64,000 nt of DNA, taken from assembly GCA_905160935.1 (NCBI GenBank), contig CAJHZI010000794.1:1353501-1417500 (forward strand), in the 5' to 3' direction. The position numbers were made by a program, and so were the translations under genes. Under the pieces are notes generated by a model that was not told the DNA's origin, made no database searches, and saw nothing but the letters and a program-made list of their open reading frames with translations. Positions 46,801 through 58,966 of the stretch are shown piece by piece (the first letter of the stretch is position 1; every line of letters begins with the position of its first letter). The stretch comes from Enchytraeus crypticus (lineage: Eukaryota; Annelida; Clitellata; Enchytraeida; Enchytraeidae).

Positions 46801-49800
46801 GTTTGCTTTTATCTTGGACTAATTTTTTAATTTAATTTCTTTTGTATTGCACAATAATTTTCCTTTAATCTGTACTAGACTCTACTACTAATTCTCATAT
46901 TACTAGACTACTAATTCTCATATGCATATTTAGATGGATGTGTTACTCGCAATTAAGTGTTTGGCTGTTGCGATGAATTGTTGTTCTATTTTATTTTCAG
47001 TGCACAGATAACAGACCAAGTTTGGACAAAGCTTGGAACGTAAGTAAAATTCAACTCTAAACTGAAATATATTTCTATTGTTATTTGTGTAGATCTACTA
47101 ATCAAATTACATAATATGTTATTCATCTGTTAACATATGTTAATTCATATTACTGTTATTTTGCTGCTTTTATTTACTCGACGATTAATTATAAATTGAT
47201 AGGTTAGGTAGCATCTTTTATGCAAGTCAATAGAAATATCCTTTTACATAAATTTGTAAAATGTCTGACTTTAGTGTAGATTATTTGACGTATGCTATTA
47301 TAATCTATATATAATTAGAAATACCAGCTTTGTAGCGCTGCTTTAACTTTATATTCATTTTTTATGGTCAGTAGCTCTACAATTTCAATTATTTTCATAA
47401 TACTATCTGTTAGTACCTAAAATATGGAGAAAAACTATGCAAACATCAGTTATTAAGATGCTCAATCAGTGTGATGCTTGCGATTTATGACGTGGAAACA
47501 CCGTTGGCAATCAATATGCAAATGTTTCAGGATTTATGTGGGTAATATAAACTTTGACGTAACGGAGGAGATCTTGAGGCAGGCGTTCTCGCCGTTTGGT
47601 CCGGTGAAGAAGGTCAGCCTGTCGTGGGACGCCATAGCTAACAAACACCGTGGCTACTCGTTCGTCGAATACGACGTCCCCGAGGCTGCTTTCCTGGCTC
47701 TAGATCAGATGAATGGTGTGGTGCTGAACGGTAGAAATATCAAGGTTTGTTCTAATGTTTTAGAGGATAATTTCAGTTAGTTGCTGGATAGCACCTTTTC
47801 ATTTTACTGGTTTGCTGGATTTTTGACTTTGCGTCAATTTTTGAATCATTGATTTAGATTTGGTTCAATGTTTTCATTGATGGCAGTAGCACTCTAAGGT
47901 TGTTGTTGTCAGTCTGTCTCAGCTGTGTATAATACTGTGGCTTACAATGTTTTATGAACAATTGATTAAATGGTAACATGGTTGTCTAAAGGCCTAGAGC
48001 TGGTTCATATTACAATGGCTTCAGATCTGACTTCTCTTGTACATTCTGTTCAACTCTATAGTATTTAATGTAAAGATGTTTGACCTTCCTGATTGATACA
48101 CTATTATGTTTGACATTTTATTGGATGGGCTCAGTAACTTGTAGTTATAATTTCTGTGTCGTTAAAAGTTTATTGTGTGTAGTTAATGTTTATTATGTGT
48201 AGTTAAATGCTTATTATGTGTAGTTAAATGTTTTTTATGTGTAGTCCAGTGTTTATTATGTGTAGTCCAGTGTTTATTATGTGTAGTCCAGTGTTATTAT
48301 GTGTATTTAAATGTTTTTTATGCATAGTCCAGTGTTTATGTGTAGTCCAGTGTTTATTATGTGTAGTTAAGTATTTATTATGTGTAGTCCAGTGTTTATT
48401 ATGTGTAGTTAAGTATTTATTATGTGTAGTCCAGTGTTTATTATGTGTAGTTAAGTATTTATTATGTGTAGTCCAGTGTTTATTATGTGTAGTCCAGTGT
48501 TTATTATGTGTATTCTTGTGTTTATTATGTTTAGTTAAGCGTTTATTATGTGCAGTCCAGTGTTTATTATGTGTAGTGCAATGTTTATTATGTGTAGTCC
48601 AGTGTTTATTATGTTTAGTTAAGTGTTTACTCTCGTAGTATATTATGTGCTTTGTTTGTTATTTGCTGTATGTAGGTTGGTAGACCCAGCAACATGCCTC
48701 AGGCTCAACCAATCATAGAGAAGTTAATGGAAGAAGCAAAACCATACAATAGAATCTACATCGCATCTATACACACAGATCTTAGTGAGAATGACATACA
48801 GAGGTATATCTATAACTTAAAATTTTAATAAAAATTATACTAAGAAATTTGTTTTGTATTTAGTGTCCATTAAGCAAAATTGAATTAATTATAAGGTACA
48901 GTTAATTTTAAATTTTGCATGAATACTTCTGAAGGCTACATTATAAAATTTTAACTTGCACCCTAAGAACAGTGCCGTGGTTTTAATGTAAAGCAACGTA
49001 ACTTTATTCAAATTAAAGTAAATTTTATGACGCAGCAATTTTATAACCGAAATAGAACACAACTCTGGTCTCTCTCTGAAGCTTTCTAGCTACAGCATGT
49101 GCATGAAGGAATGATACACTTATTCTGACTGCTACTAATTGTTGCTCCTAATTCTAAAAGTGAAATGATCCGCTACTTGAATTTAAATATTTCTCTGCAA
49201 CCCTGTACTAAAGTGTTTCGACTGATTCGTGTTTTGCAGTGTGTTTGAAGCGTTTGGCACAATAAAGTCGTGCAAGCTGTCACAGGATATGGTACGTCCC
49301 GGTAAACACCGTGGCTTCGGGTACATCCAGTTTGAGACGGCTCAGTCAGCCATGGACGCAGTGGTGTCTATGAACCTGTTCAATCTGGGTGGACAGTTCT
49401 TAAGAGTCGGCAAGGTTAGCATAATTAACTCTTCTGATTTATTGAAATTATGAGAAATTTTAAAGTTTTTGTATCTACTGAACATATATGCTCAGGTAAT
49501 GGAGTTATATAAATATTGTATTCACAGATTCATCGATGGATGATATGATGTAGGACAGAGAGGATTTGTGACAGTCTATTCGTATCCCAACCCTAGTTAA
49601 ACTGGGATTCAAGGGAAGATGATGATGATGATGATGATTCGCAGACAATAACACGCAAATTGTTTTATATTGCATTAATTTACTTTTATAACATTTGTGT
49701 AACACTCTTGCTAGCTTATTATATAGGCAGAGGGGATCGTGGGAATAAATCCTATCTTAGTATCTCTGAAAAAGACTTCGGGATACAGTTACAAACGTAG

Positions 49801-52413
49801 ACTTTACGTTATTTCTATAGTTTAGTGAAACTAAAATAAATAGAATGCACAAGTTTTAATCAGACCGCCTGCTTGTGTAGATTTTGAATCAATTAGTCAG
49901 TTGTTTGCATTACGATTGCAATATGAATGAATAAAATTAATATGAGGGGCTTATATGATCCAGCATCCAAATTTTTTATCTCAATACTATATGAAAAAAA
50001 TCTAAATTTCGTTAAAAATTCTGATATGTATTAATTTACATCCCTGACATCATCCCTGGATGAGGAAACAAATGTTAAGCCTTTCTTATTATTATTATTA
50101 TTATTCATTATTATTTATTTAATGTCTATAGATTTGATTAGGTATCTTAGTTATATACGTAGGTAACTCTCTATTGCATATTAATCTCTGTATGAATTGA
50201 TGTAGTTCATGATGAAATGAACGCAAAGTTATAATTGGTTGATATATTTTTGTTAACGAACGCAGAGTTATGATTGGTTAATAATATTTTTGTTTCACAC
50301 AGGCTGTAACTCCGCCCAACACGCAGCAAGTTGCGTCGTTTCCCACGCCGATGCCGACAGCTGCAGCAGTGGCAGCTGCAGCTGTCACAGCTAAGATCAC
50401 TGCTATGGACGCTGTATCAGGGGTTTGTCTGCTAGTCTTCTTCTTTCTCTTACTCTTAGAATGGTTTTATTGTAGTAAGAGGATCCTAGTTAATAATGCA
50501 TGGTTATATTTGCTGTATTCTACTGGAAAGGACAACAGAATTAATGAATTGAAATAAATAATTATTTAGTAATTGGAGAACGTCTATTTGTATCCCGACC
50601 CTGTTTAAACTGGGATTTAAGGGAAGGTGATGATGAGTAATAATATTATTGTTATTATTAATTATTATTATTAACATCTTGTAATTTAAATTAAAAAATG
50701 TATTGAACGAGTCACGTAATTTCTACCTATGGAAGCATTTGGGTCGTATACTGATGAGTCATATGCTGAGTCTTATACTGATGAGTCATATGCTGAGTCT
50801 TATACTGATGAGTCATATGCTGAGTCTTATACTGATGAGTCATATGCTGAGTCTTATACTGATGAGTCATATGCTGAGTCTTATACTGATGAGTCATATG
50901 CTGAGTCTTGTACTGATGAGTCATATGCTGAGCATTGTCTTATATTAGTGAATTTTCATTAGCGAAAATGAATTTTCAGCTGAATTTTCATTTTTGTATT
51001 GCTATTTGTAGACTGGGCTTGGACTGGGGCCACCTGGAGTGGCTACACTGCCACAACTCTCAGTGCCAGGGCTTAACTCACTAGGTACGCTGTGCCTATC
51101 GTCGTAAATATTACATTATTGTATTTATAATTATTTATTTTATAATTCTTAAAAATTACATTATTGTATCAAATTATCAATGTACTGTTTAACTGTTTAT
51201 TTCTTTAGTATTAATAAATAAAAAATTATTATTATTTTTCGTAATTATTTTACTGTGTTGTTATTATATTAGAGTAAAATTACTACAGTGATAATAAGGA
51301 TGTAATGATAATTTTAAAAAATGTATGACGATAATTATTACTATATGATTTTTATCGTTATTTTATTATCTAATCTACTTTTATAATATTAATACATTAT
51401 TTAGTAGCTACTATTTATTGTTATTATTTATTTTCATTATTTGAAGTAGCTCGGCCCATTAATCATCATCTATTAATTTCTATGATTTTATTTTGTTGCT
51501 ATAATTATTTGATATAATTGTGAATTTAACCCTAAGGTGATATTGGTGCCAATGGCAATGGAATAGACTATGCAGCTTGCAGGTAATATGTGGCATAATT
51601 CGTTTTACAGTTTTGTTAATTAGTCTATTCTATCGTACTATATTACAAGAATGCTTTCAAGATGTTAAAAGTTAAGCAGCAGATCTTATCATATCTCCAT
51701 CGGTCACCTCTTACAAACTCATGCGGCTATTGATAGATTCAGTTTTACTTTGTTCGAAACTACTGAGGTATTATTTCACTGTACTAATGTTTCAGGCGGA
51801 GGCAGTAGGCTAGGCAGCATGCCCCTGGCTGCGGGCCTGCCTCCCCCCGCTGTCGTGGTGCCCACGGTCGTCGCTACGCAGGGGGTGGGGCAGGTGGTCG
51901 GGGCCGATAAGAGAGAGGCGGACGATGACGTGAGCATTGCGAGTCAGGAGAACATGGCGATCAGTGGCACCCAGGCCAGGCACATGGTCATGCAGAAACT
52001 CATGAGGCAGTCTGAGGTTGTTTATTTATTTATTTATTTATAATTAGAAATCAGGCAGCAAGGCCTACACAAAGCACACAAGACACACAGCACATCCATA
52101 AAATCAGGTAAACACTCATAAAATCAGATATTATAGTACTAAAATGTTGTTGCTGCACTAGAGGTTGTCTGTGATGCTAATATCTTGTGTTATTGGCATC
52201 TGTTTTGTCATTTTTGGTATTTTTTTTATTAGTCTAGACAAACACTATAGCATCATTTCAGCAATCAATTAATAAGCATGGCAACCATAAGCGTAGCAAC
52301 CAACCATTTATTGATTTATTGTAGTCACGGGTGATGGTACTGAAGAACATGGTAGGAGCCGCTGATGTAGATGATGACCTGGAGAGCGAGTTGATATACG
52401 ATTGATTGGTTGG

Positions 52414-52445
<32 letters not shown>

Positions 52446-54263
52446 AGTCACGGGTGATGGTACTGAAGAACATGGTGGGGGCCGCTGATGTAGATGATGA
52501 CCTGGAGAGCGAGGTGATTGACGAGTGCTCGACGTATGGTGACGTCAACAGAGTTGTCATCTATCAGGAGAAACAGAGCGACGATGACGACGCAGAGATC
52601 ATCGTCAAGATATTCGTCGAGTTTAAAGAACCGTCAGGTCTGTCGATCATTTTGTCTGTAAGCGCAGCGAAAAGGCGCTACTGGCTGCCATACCTCATAT
52701 TTGATTAATTACTATACTTTGCAATAAAATATCACAGTAACACTGACAAGTCAATAGGTAGAAACTGCCAGTAAACATTTTTATGGTATAGAACAGATAA
52801 TAGACTAATTAGACAATAGTCGAATCTAGCAGCTGAAGTGTAATATTGTTGTGGCGTAAGTGTCCGTGCTGTTCTGATATTGAATTAACAAATCTCGTCA
52901 GAATGGTCGACGAGATCTGTTCTTAGTTTTTCCTTAATCTTTTTATCCCGTCGATACCGGTTGTTGTTTCAAGCTACAGAGAGTGGGTCATTCTTGTTTG
53001 ATGTTTTTCTGAGTTTTCTTCCAGTTTTCTTATGCTTTTTATTGTGCTGTTAGAAGACTTGCTATCACACTGCATGTTTTATTTTTAAAATTTATGTATA
53101 AAGCCGTTGCGTTTTAATTACGAACTCTAGATTCCTTCTCTTAAAAAATTCTTTTCTTTAAAAGTTAACCAAATCTTTTGGCCCGTTGAATCATTCAGAT
53201 GCATATCTCTCAACTGTCGTATACCTATAAATGTATATCTCTGGTAGTAATTTTTCTTTTTGATATTAACTTCTGTTAACAAAAAATATGTATGATTAAA
53301 TCTTTGCTTTAAATAAGGCATCGGTTTGGGTTTGGAAACAATGCCTTGACCCTCTTGTATGGCTCATCAATGGTGTGCTCGGCTCTGAGCGACAAGAGGG
53401 TCAGACAAGAAGACAGAGGACAAGACAGACAGACAGACAGACAGAAGAGGACAGACAGAGCGACAAGAGGAAAACAAAACTGCTGTATGCGACTTGTGCT
53501 TTAGATCTGCCATGTGGCTGAACAGTTGATCGAGTGAAATATTATTGTCCAAAATCATTTCGTAATCATGCCGAGTCTAGTTCACTCTTCTCATCGATAT
53601 TATGTGAAATTAGCATTATACCATTAGTATTGTATTATCATTGATCGTTAGCATTGACCCATTAGCGTTGTACTATTAGCACTGTACTATTAGCATTATA
53701 CCATTAGCATTGTACCATTAGCATTATACCATTAGTATTGTATTATCATTGATCGTTAGCATTGACCCATTAGCGTTGTACTATTAGCACTGTACTATTA
53801 GCATTATACCATTAGCATTGTACCATTAGCATTATACCATTAGTATTGTATTATCATTGATCGTTAGCATTGACCCATTAGCGTTGTACTATTAGCACTG
53901 TACTATTAGCATTATACCATTAGCATTGTACCATTAGCAGTGTACCTTTGACATTGTACCATTAACATTGTACCATTAGCATTATACCACTAGCAGTGTA
54001 CCTTTGATTTTGTACCATTAGTATTTTACGCTTAACATTGTACCATTAGCATTATATCATTAGCATTATACCTGTACAGATTGTGCTGGTTATATCTAAA
54101 CCTTTCTGCTGTTGTAATTAACTAAATAAGTGGAAATGTGTGTTTTATGGCAGGCGTGGAGAAGGCAGTGAAAGCTCTCAACGGTCGATATTTCGCCGGC
54201 AGACAAGTTCGGGCGGATCCCTATGATCAGGCTTTGTTTGATTCAAATGAACTGACTGCCTGA
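43841..54263 (+). CDS. PUF60: Poly(U)-binding splicing factor PUF60, complete
   Basis: Eleven coding exons: 43841-43865, 45682-45937, 47001-47039, 47531-47744, 48676-48803, 49240-49414, 50303-50422, 51012-51084, 51796-52016, 52448-52637 and 54154-54263 (TGA). They join in consistent phase to 516 residues (human 559). The first exon starts at an acceptor at 43749, so a 5' UTR exon lies upstream. Features: [21 protein letters not shown]1 at about 107-178 ([35 protein letters not shown]); RRM2 at about 203-278 ([27 protein letters not shown]); an Ala-rich linker; [17 protein letters not shown]; and a C-terminal U2AF-homology motif domain at about 418-516 with the R-x-F motif R492-Y-F494. PUF60 binds polypyrimidine tracts with U2AF and aids 3' splice-site choice (family knowledge). 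Exon 10 is preceded by a partial tandem copy of itself. Confidence 0.95.
44100..45681. other. PUF60 intron 1
   Basis: AT-rich DNA. 45170-45330 is a minisatellite of about 21-22 bp (GGATAAGAATAGCAGGATGG). 45548-45606 is a SINE D / LINE tail fragment (GGTTAAACTGGGATTTAAGG then GATGATGAT). Confidence 0.7.
45960..46312. mobile_element. LINE A fragment (-) followed by SINE F (+)
   Basis: 45960-46145 is a reversed family A end (GTGCACTGCCTACTGGCAGG). 46180-46312 is SINE F (TTTTGCACTGTTTTGGACCT, GTTGTCATCGACGACAG, then GTTATTATTAATAAT). Both in PUF60 intron 2. Confidence 0.7.
47810..47915 (+). mobile_element. SINE family F, degenerate
   Basis: TTTGCTGGATTTTTGACTTT, GGTTCAATGTTTTCATTGAT and GGCAGTAGCACTCTAAGG then GTTGTTGTT. 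In PUF60 intron 4. Confidence 0.65.
48170..48635. repeat. About 21-bp minisatellite upstream of PUF60 exon 5 acceptor
   Basis: Some 20 copies of GTTTATTATGTGTAGTCCAG alternating with GTTAAGTATTTATTATGTGT. Each has a pyrimidine/AT run followed by TAG, much like the true acceptor CTGTATGTAG/GTTGG at 48675, but the exon itself is not copied. The 136-codon Cys/Leu-rich ORF is an artefact. Confidence 0.88.
49525..49640 (+). mobile_element. SINE D / LINE tail fragment with (GAT)n
   Basis: GATGATATGATGTAGGACAG, CAACCCTAGTTAAACTGGGA then GATGATGATGATGATGAT. PUF60 intron 6. A second tail fragment is at 50578-50640 and a family E tail at 50035-50105. Confidence 0.75.
50740..50935. repeat. 24-bp minisatellite in PUF60 intron 7
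   Basis: Eight copies of ACTGATGAGTCATATGCTGA plus GTCTT/GTAT. The unit is open in all frames, which yields three repeat ORFs on both strands; none is coding. Confidence 0.93.
51537..51582 (+). other. Possible alternative (poison) exon of PUF60
   Basis: A 46-nt segment between an AG (CCCTAAG) and a good donor (GCAG/GTAATA), in the intron between exons 8 and 9. Including it would keep [15 protein letters not shown] in frame but shift the next exon to CGG AGG CAG TAG, an immediate stop. The acceptor tract is weak. Splicing factors often autoregulate with such exons, but this is only a hypothesis. Confidence 0.25.
52325..52396 (+). pseudogene. Partial tandem copy of PUF60 exon 10
   Basis: ATTGTAG plus the first ~68 nt of exon 10 with two or three differences (GGTAGGAGCC for GGTGGGGGCC), 123 bp upstream of the true exon. 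It has no donor and reads into TGA (TAC GAT TGA), so inclusion would truncate the protein. GATT repeats separate the two copies. Confidence 0.9.
53610..54075. repeat. Nested tandem repeat in last PUF60 intron
   Basis: Short units (CATTAGCATTGTAC and variants) make up a higher-order unit of about 123 bp that occurs three times (GTATTGTATTATCATTGATC at about 53628, 53735 and 53847), then degenerates toward the acceptor at 54153. Confidence 0.85.
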
Positions 54264-55984
54264 GTTATCGACTGTTATCTATTCCATCGACTTGTGACTG
54301 TTTAGATTAGTACAACACGCAGAACTGAAGAGGCTGAGCTGTTAATATATCGTCTGTGATTGTTACTGGCTGGAGACAGTGGTGATGTCGGAAAGATATT
54401 CAACCGCGAATCATTATATGCGGGGTTCAAATCATGGGCTCGCCCGTCACTGACATCGTATTCGAGTGAGGAAACTGATGCTAACATTTAGCTTTACCAG
54501 CTTTTTTATGCTGCATAAAATCAATATAATGGCTAGAGATGCTGATGGACAAGTTGATAGCATGCTTGGCTGATAAGATGGAGGCCATAGGTTCGAAACT
54601 CTGCAAGACAGTTTCTGACCGAGTCCTTGTGGTGCGAAAACTGGCATTAAGCTCCCTATGTGAACTGACAGTATAGATATAATTATAATTTTAGTCCATT
54701 GTAATAGTAACTTGTGCATCAAGAAATATTGATGCACTGAAGTGTTGAATGCATGATTAAATTGTGTATTGATGTAAAATTCACTTGACCTCGCTGTTGT
54801 GTTGACATCTAAAGAATTTGCCATGGAGCTATTCAATTTGCTGTTTGTTTAACGAGTGTTTTAAATATTCAGTTAGGTTTATATTATGTTTTTGCCTCTT
54901 GGTATATTAGTATTTTAGTAATTAATTTGTAGCAAATATTTTAGCCGCTCGTCCGAGCTACTGAGGTGCTGTGGATTTAAAACGTAGTAAAAGTAATCAT
55001 GCTCACTGGTAGTGTCGCTTCTAAAGGCGCCGCAGGATGTACGAAAAATAGAGTTATGTTTATCAGCGCGGCTGGGATTAGAACCCACGAGAGTTCAAGT
55101 CGCCAAAGGATCTGTCATTTTAAACTTCATGACGTTACCTCTACGCTATTAAGACATTCAATAATAATTAGCTAATAATTAACTATCATAAGCGATACTG
55201 TCAGAGACGGGTCTGGTTGAGGTTTGAACCCATGTCCTGCTGATTCTCATTATGATATATTTGCAGATTAAGCAATAGGCTTACATGTAAGTAGATCTAG
55301 AATAAACTAATATATAAAATAAACTAATGAATCTAGATTGTCTCATTAGCTTAGTAAGTGCATAAGGAAACGTCATACAATTTTAATTGGCTGTTTCTAA
55401 TATCCTGGGATCAGTTCCCGGTAGAGCCGATCAGAACCTAAGTAAATCTCGGACATTCACAGGATTCATCAATAATTATTTGACCAACTGCATGAATAAG
55501 GGTTAAACATACGTAGGCCTACGTGGTATTGAGAGTGATACATATTTGTGTGTTAGTTTTTATCATAGCTCTAAATATGATAGTTTTAGTCATATATCTA
55601 AGAATTTCCTTTCACTGTATATAATGTGCGTTTAGCTTTTTACAGTGAAATTTTATAAATTTCAAGCAGAAATGGAAGGTTCCATCACACGACAGTCCGG
55701 CAATTATATACCCAAAGTTACCTCACTATATATAACACCGTAATAATCTAAATTATGCCTTGATGGAGGAAAGGGAAATTCACGCTCATATGTGGAAAAC
55801 TGAATTTTTGGATCAGTTTTGAGTGAATTATATTTAATTAATTAAGGACATTATTGGCAAAGAGTAAAAAGAAATTAATATAATAATATACAATTAATGT
55901 TAAACTTCGAGAAACATAATAAGCATCGACATCAGATTTACAAAAAATACAAAGCGCTATAACCACATATATTTAGTCAATGAG
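54264..55984. other. Downstream of PUF60: three SINEs in AT-rich DNA
   Basis: 54365-54515 is SINE C (GGCTGGAGACAGTGGTGATG, GGGGTTCAAATCATGGGCTC). 54530-54680 is another tRNA-like element (ATAGGTTCGAAACTCTGCAA). 55060-55165 is a reversed SINE B (GGATTAGAACCCACGAGAGT). No gene seen. Confidence 0.65.
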
Positions 55985-56877
55985 ACTATTAATAATAATA
56001 AAGGTTTAACGTCCGTTTCCTCATCCAAGGATGATGTCAGGGATGTCCCCAACAGCACACATCACTACAGATAAGTTCACCCTGAACAATCTGCAAATAA
56101 AAAGTGCCGAGGAGAAGTAAGGTCCTAAACGAAAGCCAGTCCGATGATCGAAAGCATGGTCAGGGTAGAGTGTTTATGTCTATGGTGGAAAAAGGTAAGT
56201 CTTAAGCTTGCTAGAGAATGTTGAAAAAGAAAAGAGCGAAGATTAGCAGGTAAAGAGTTCCAGATTGTAGGTGCTGCGTAAGAAAATGAACGTCTACCCA
56301 ATGATGTGCGAACATTTGGAACAGAGAGAAGATTGGCATCGGTGGAACGAAGTGCACGTGAGGGACGATAGGGAAGAAGAATTTCAGATAAGTAAGAAGG
56401 CTTGCCAAGTCGCAGAATTTTTTGAAAGTTAATAGAGCTATTTTATATTTTATGCGTTGATTAGCAGGGAGCCAGTGAAGACTGCGAAGTAGAGAAAGAG
56501 AACGAAATTGAAGTCGAGAGGATTTGCTAGCAACACGTGCAAGAGAATTTTGGACGTGCTGCAAACGATTGGGAGAAAAAGTAGGCAACCCATGTAATAA
56601 TGAATTACAGTAGTTGAGCTTTGAATGAACTATAGAATTAGCTATTAATGATAGTGGCTGAATTTTTAGTGAGGGATGGACGCATTTGCCTAATCTGACG
56701 AATGTGAAAGAAAGAAGCGCGACAAACAGAAGAGATATGGGATTTAGGCTTAAAGTCAAGGTTTTCATCAAATACGACTCCAATTAAGGTCTTTGGCGAA
56801 TCGAGAAGGTGAAAGAGCAAGATTCTGAAAATTAATAGAGTTATTAGTAATTTTATTTCTTTGCAAAAGAGTGCCAA
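55985..56877 (-). mobile_element. LINE (family E): reverse transcriptase C-terminus, 3' UTR and (ATT)n end
   Basis: The minus strand has FFHIRQIRQMRPSL, SKLNYCNSLLHGLP, NRLQHVQNSLARV and LLRSLHWLPANQRIKYKIAL, split by a frameshift between overlapping frames at 56877-56638 and 56783-56211. The 3' UTR runs to about 55985, where AATAATAATAAAGG marks the tail. Its last ~150 bp recur as solo pieces at 22365, 27340, 27935 and 50035. Confidence 0.8.
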
Positions 56878-57600
56878 TTAAAAGGTATTCAGTTTTGGTA
56901 TTAAAAGGTATTGAGCACTATGAAAACGAAGCTAAGCCAACGAGTAGGCCTACAAAATAGCTGGCGCCGACCCATAGGCCTACAGTTTTATATAATTTTA
57001 AATTGCTCGCTTTCAGTAGGCTAGTACTTTGAATGACATGATATGCAACAGGGAACTATCCTATTCAGTATTTTACAGTTAAAAATCTTTTGTAAAGTTT
57101 ATCGCACTGTATTGTGAAATAGCCTATCAGTTTCTGCAAGGTGACATCTGATACTTGCACTCCAGTGTCTCTGGTAATATAATATCATTCGACCTTGTAT
57201 TTTAAATATTTAATTACCTATGCTAAATTAAAGCGTTAATTTTCCTGAAATGAATCCTTAAGAATATCTCAATATAGAAAATCAGAAAAATAAAGTATAC
57301 AATTTCAACACAGAATTATTAGCTCAATAGCAAGAAAAATGTGCAAAAAATAGTTTCAATGTGAAGTATTGTTATTTGGTGGCGCTAGTGTGTAGTATCG
57401 GGCTTCCGTTAAATAAATATGTCACACAGACAGGAATAGAAAATGCTCCTGGTAAAATACCACATATTCCTATCCAATCCTACTATTTTACAGAAGATGG
57501 ATCACATACTTGAGCATTCGTTTGTAATCTGTATTATTTGAATTCAGTTTGAACTCATAATTTTCTTATCGTTTATTTTTATTTTCCAAAAGTTAGGCAA
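56878..57600. other. Intergenic AT-rich DNA upstream of adducin
   Basis: No gene, repeat or motif that I can support. Confidence 0.6.
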
Positions 57601-57629
57601 AAAGGAAACCCTGGTGTTGATAGATGAAC

Positions 57630-57805
57630 AACATGGCGGCTCTGGATTAATAGTTGTTGCTGCAGCCGAACTGTTGATTCCTAATATTTCTCTCTGCCTA
57701 ATTACTATAATTGCTCATCGTGTCGTTAGTTATTAGCTAAAATATATTAAGTAACGCATTTTAATTTTTAAAATTCGTTTAGACTAATTGTCTGAAATCA
57801 GCAAG
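57630..57805 (+). promoter_or_regulatory. Probable adducin promoter/5' UTR exon with YY1-like element
   Basis: AACATGGCGGC at 57630-57640 matches the YY1-type element common just downstream of animal transcription starts. A consensus donor, AGCAAG/GTAAGACAG, follows at 57805. Since the first coding exon at 58966 begins directly after an acceptor, an upstream non-coding exon is required, and this is the best candidate. Confidence 0.5.
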
Positions 57806-58419
57806 GTAAGACAGTAATACTGCAATCGTAAAATTATAATTTAGGCACTCTGCAAGAGCTAATTTATATAAATTACAGTGTTTAACATCCAGCATTAAGA
57901 AATTAAACTAATTGAAATAGTAATTTAAAAAATAATGAGACAGTAAACGCAGTGAATCCAGAAAACTTGATCTATTTAGTGGTACTAAAGGAATGGAAGC
58001 TTAGGCTTTTCCATAGTTGTATTTAAATGAGTCATTCGCATTGATCATTAACTTTAAAAGCTTGCATACTTATAAAAACTTTATATTTTGTAAGACGTTC
58101 TTATTTACGAGAAGGTATATTGCTGTCCTAGATAGAAAGGAGATAAAATAAATTATATATAGCTCAGGAAATTTATAGTTAAATGACATAGAGTAACTTA
58201 AAATACAAAATTGTTTAGACAAAAATTAAAAATATTGGCTTCATTTAGAAATTTACATGTAGTAATTGGGTTATGTCCTCAATACTTCACTTGGAAGATA
58301 ACAGCTTTACAATTCGTACATTGTTTCCTTACTTTTAGTTTTACTGACCAGTTCTAAACTTTAGCAGTGTCTTGGAGGGTGATGATCATCTAGATTTCTT
58401 TACAGGTTCTTGTCACTGG

Positions 58420-58680
58420 TATCTCTCTCTTAGTGCACTGCCTACTGGCAGGTCCATGGTATATAACGCCTCCACTCTTCTCTGGCTTCGATTTTCCTCA
58501 TCATGTCCACATACAAGTGGATCTTTAAATCATCTATAACATTCATTTTGATATACCATTATTCTTGAAGGATTCTGCTTATGACGAGATGGGCCCCCTA
58601 TGCTTTCCTCAGCTTCGACTAGCATTTACTGGGCAGGGGCGGCATTCATTCCCTGAGAAAACAATCCTGTTTACCCGTCA
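58420..58680 (-). mobile_element. LINE family A 3' end
   Basis: CTCTTAGTGCACTGCCTACT, GGCAGGTCCATGGTATATAA, GAGATGGGCCCCCTATGCTT and CATTCATTCCCTGAGAAAAC, the same extended form as 4025-4320. Confidence 0.75.
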
Positions 58681-58966
58681 CTGGTATATTATAATTAATC
58701 ATATCTTTGTTGTTGTCCCAATTGACAGCAAGCTTTGAAACACATTAACCTTCCGGGGTTCTTGTGGGATTTGCATTTGTTGTTGACTGACCTGGGCTTT
58801 GAACCCTGGCCACTTCCTACTAAGGTGGCTCGAACCGTTATGACATAATCTCTCCTCTCAATTTGACTATATTTATTGATGTCATCTAACCATATCTTAA
58901 CGCAAGTGATAGATTTTTAATGTATATAATTGTATGTACGATTTTTCATGTTTATTTTACTGCAGT

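Noticed and set aside
52258-52560. 100-codon minus-strand ORF with duplicated Ser-rich blocks
   Set aside because: Antisense of PUF60 exon 10 and its tandem copy.
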